This document shows, in pieces, positions 62,419 through 64,000 of a stretch of 64,000 nt of DNA. Numbering within the stretch: the first letter of the stretch is position 1; each line of letters begins with the position of its first letter. This stretch comes from CAYUVF01 sp964448045. GTDB lineage: Bacteria > Bacteroidota > Rhodothermia > Rhodothermales > Salinibacteraceae. The stretch covers positions 1 through 64,000 of the forward strand of contig CAYUVF010000010.1 of assembly GCA_964448045.1 (NCBI GenBank), in the 5' to 3' direction. The notes below the pieces were generated by a model, which saw only the letters and a program-made list of their open reading frames with translations, had not been told where the DNA came from and searched no databases. Made by a program: the position numbers and the translations under genes.

Positions 62419-64000
62419 TCAGCCGGGCGAGGGAAGATCGGCGGACACGGCGACCGGACGCGCCCGGGCCGATGGCGCTGCGTCGCCGTCTCCGGATTCC
62501 TTGCGGGCCCGGTGGCGCGCCGTCTGCTGGGCGAAGTACAGCCATGCGCCCACGAGCGCCAGCGTGCCCACCGAAAACAGCCCCACGACCCACCATACCG
62601 CGGTGGGCACCGGCGGGATGGGCAGTTTTACCGCGCGCACGTCTGCGCCATTGGCGCGGGGCACGGGCAGCGTGGCAGTGTGGGTGGCGCCGTCCCATCC
62701 GGTTGCAGCGAGCGTGAGTGTCGAGCTGGAGTCGGCCGGGGGCGCGCCGGTGAGCGTGCGGGTGACGGGCACTTGCGGGTGCAGCGGCGCCGCGGTGGAG
62801 TCGGGCGAGCCCGTCCAGTGGAGCGCGGCGGCTTTCAGGTTCGCCGCGGTGCCCTCCGGGCCGGTGAAGACCACGCGATACGCGGGCGCCTCGCCGGTGG
62901 GCGGGCGCATCTGCAGGAGGCGCGCCTGCCACGGGCCGATGGCGTGCGTTTCGGTCGCGATCTGCCGCGGCGCCTCGCGCATCATGTAATAGTTCTCCAC
63001 CTCCTGAAACCCAAACACGCCCGAGGCAATCACCGCGATGATCGGCAACGCGGCGGCTCCGTAGCTCCACCGCGGATGCCGGTCTGCGCCGGCGGCGATC
63101 GCTTTCTTCTCGGCGCGCAGGTGCCAGAGCCATCCGCCCGAGAGCATCAAGGTGGAGAGCAGCACCCCGAACGCGAACCACGCGGCCTGTGACCAGAGCC
63201 CGCCGAACGTGCCGAAGTGCAGCGGATCGGCCGTGTCGGCCCAGCGATGATACGCTGAGATCTCCGTCGCATTCTGCACCGAGAGGACCTCGCCCGTGAC
63301 CGGATCGACACGCACCGTGTTTGCCCGCGGCCGCACGAACCACGCCTCGGCCTGGCCGCGCACCTGCGTGGGGCGCGACGCCGTGCCGGGGATCACGTCC
63401 TTCGGCTCGAGGCCGGGAAACGCTTCCGTCGCGCGGGCGACCTGCTCGCCGAGCGGCAGTAGCTCCGGCGTGGGGCCGCGGTCGATGAGGGCGGTCTCGG
63501 GAATATCGGGCACCTTGGGGCCGGAGGCCGGAGCGATGAGTTCGACGCCGTACCACACGCCCGTTGCCACGATGAGCGTCGCGAAGGCGAGCGACCACAC
63601 GCCGGCCAATCGGTGCCCATCCGAGAACAGGAGCCGCACGTCATCCCAGCGCAGCCGGAAGAGGTGCCGGTACCAGCCCTTGTAAAAGAGGATGCCGGTG
63701 ATGGCGGAGGCCATCAGGATGAAGGCGAACAGCGTCACCCACAGGATACCGAACGGATTCGGCACGAACATGCGCCGGTGGAACGAGCGGAAGAAGCGCT
63801 GCACGGTCCAGAAGTTGCCGCGCTTCTGGACGGTGCCCGTTTCGGGGTGGACCCACAGCTTGACGCTCCGCCCGGCCGGATCCGTTGCGTAGCCGAGGGC
63901 GGCGAATCCGTCGTGGCGCGGACCGACGATGAAGGTGAGGATGTGGTTCGGATACGCCGCAGCGACGCTGTCCTCGATCGCCGTCCAGTCGGTCACCATC
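62419..64000 (-). CDS. PepSY-TM domain protein (N-terminus cut by window edge)
   Basis: This is the C-terminal 526 or more residues of a PepSY-associated TM protein; the frame is open to the right edge, so the start and first TM segment are missing. Membrane segments are visible (FGILWVTLFAFILMASAITGILFY, LAGVWSLAFATLIVATGVWYGVELI, LWSQAAWFAFGVLLSTLMLSGGWLW, YGAAALPIIAVIASGVFGF and a last one near the C-terminus). PepSY modules lie between them, with GTVQKRGNFWTVQRFFRSFHRRMF at the N-side and DPVTGEVLSVQNATEISAYHRWADTADPLHFGTFGGLWSQ in the middle. Conserved histidines suggest haem or metal binding. The family often accompanies iron-siderophore uptake; no such genes are in view. Confidence 0.87.
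   Translation of the reverse strand, partial: MVTDWTAIEDSVAAAYPNHILTFIVGPRHDGFAALGYATDPAGRSVKLWVHPETGTVQKRGNFWTVQRFFRSFHRRMFVPNPFGILWVTLFAFILMASAITGILFYKGWYRHLFRLRWDDVRLLFSDGHRLAGVWSLAFATLIVATGVWYGVELIAPASGPKVPDIPETALIDRGPTPELLPLGEQVARATEAFPGLEPKDVIPGTASRPTQVRGQAEAWFVRPRANTVRVDPVTGEVLSVQNATEISAYHRWADTADPLHFGTFGGLWSQAAWFAFGVLLSTLMLSGGWLWHLRAEKKAIAAGADRHPRWSYGAAALPIIAVIASGVFGFQEVENYYMMREAPRQIATETHAIGPWQARLLQMRPPTGEAPAYRVVFTGPEGTAANLKAAALHWTGSPDSTAAPLHPQVPVTRTLTGAPPADSSSTLTLAATGWDGATHTATLPVPRANGADVRAVKLPIPPVPTAVWWVVGLFSVGTLALVGAWLYFAQQTARHRARKESGDGDAAPSARARPVAVSADLPSPG

Overview
The window is about 64 kb of GC-rich, gene-dense bacterial chromosome. Several things suggest a member of the Rhodothermota (Salinibacter/Rhodothermus group), though this is inferred from overall gene character and not from a marker gene. 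They are Bacteroidetes-style envelope genes (TonB receptor plus surface beta-propeller lipoprotein, DUF4382 lipoprotein, TonB with acidic and proline-rich linkers), mostly weak Shine-Dalgarno sequences, moderately acidic proteins, trehalose synthesis and Na+/H+ exchange. No rRNA, tRNA, IS transposase or CRISPR array was found.

1-9.7 kb: a type I-E CRISPR-Cas locus, all on the + strand, in the order cas1 (cut by the window edge), cas2, WYL-domain regulator, cas3, cse1, cse2, cas7, cas5, cas6e. Two near-identical 17-bp palindromes lie immediately after the WYL gene (before cas3) and immediately after cas3 (before cse1). They are good candidates for the regulator's operators. 9.8-24.9 kb: an NAD(P)-dependent dehydrogenase, a DUF4382 lipoprotein, an NhaC-type antiporter, ahcY, a DoxX-like membrane protein, a BLUF photoreceptor, a 7Fe ferredoxin, mgsA, ruvB, rpoN, an outer-membrane protein, a class V aminotransferase and a serine hydrolase with an unusual helical tail. 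24.9-36.2 kb: a TreT-like trehalose synthase, TonB, HMG-CoA lyase, a CBS protein, and a tolC-hlyD-RND efflux operon followed by PII-like and DUF2892 genes. 36.5-49.8 kb: gcvP, an ARMT1/DUF89 protein, an MBL hydrolase overlapping a sirtuin, a HisN-type phosphatase, a decayed cyclase, csaA, rnc, a semialdehyde dehydrogenase and a histidine kinase with OB-fold sensor domains. 49.9-55 kb: a cobalamin riboswitch with a terminator ending at the start codon, a BtuB-like receptor, a BtuG-like lipoprotein, a BFD-type [2Fe-2S] protein and a PIG-L deacetylase. 55-64 kb: a PhoB/PhoR-like pair, a queuosine-precursor transporter, DUF2905, ilvE, a GT2 glycosyltransferase, a GNAT, a MoxR/ChlI-like ATPase and a PepSY-TM protein cut by the right edge.

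The most unusual material is non-coding. (i) Degenerate period-7 (once period-8) tandem arrays, often self-complementary, sit in the short gaps between co-directional genes and inside the riboswitch. (ii) A dispersed cassette occurs five times between complementary arms whose sequence differs from copy to copy. (iii) One cassette copy is interrupted by a 157-bp MITE-like element with 15-bp terminal inverted repeats and a 5-bp target duplication. Together with the paired operators in the cas operon, these are the best candidates for undescribed biology here.
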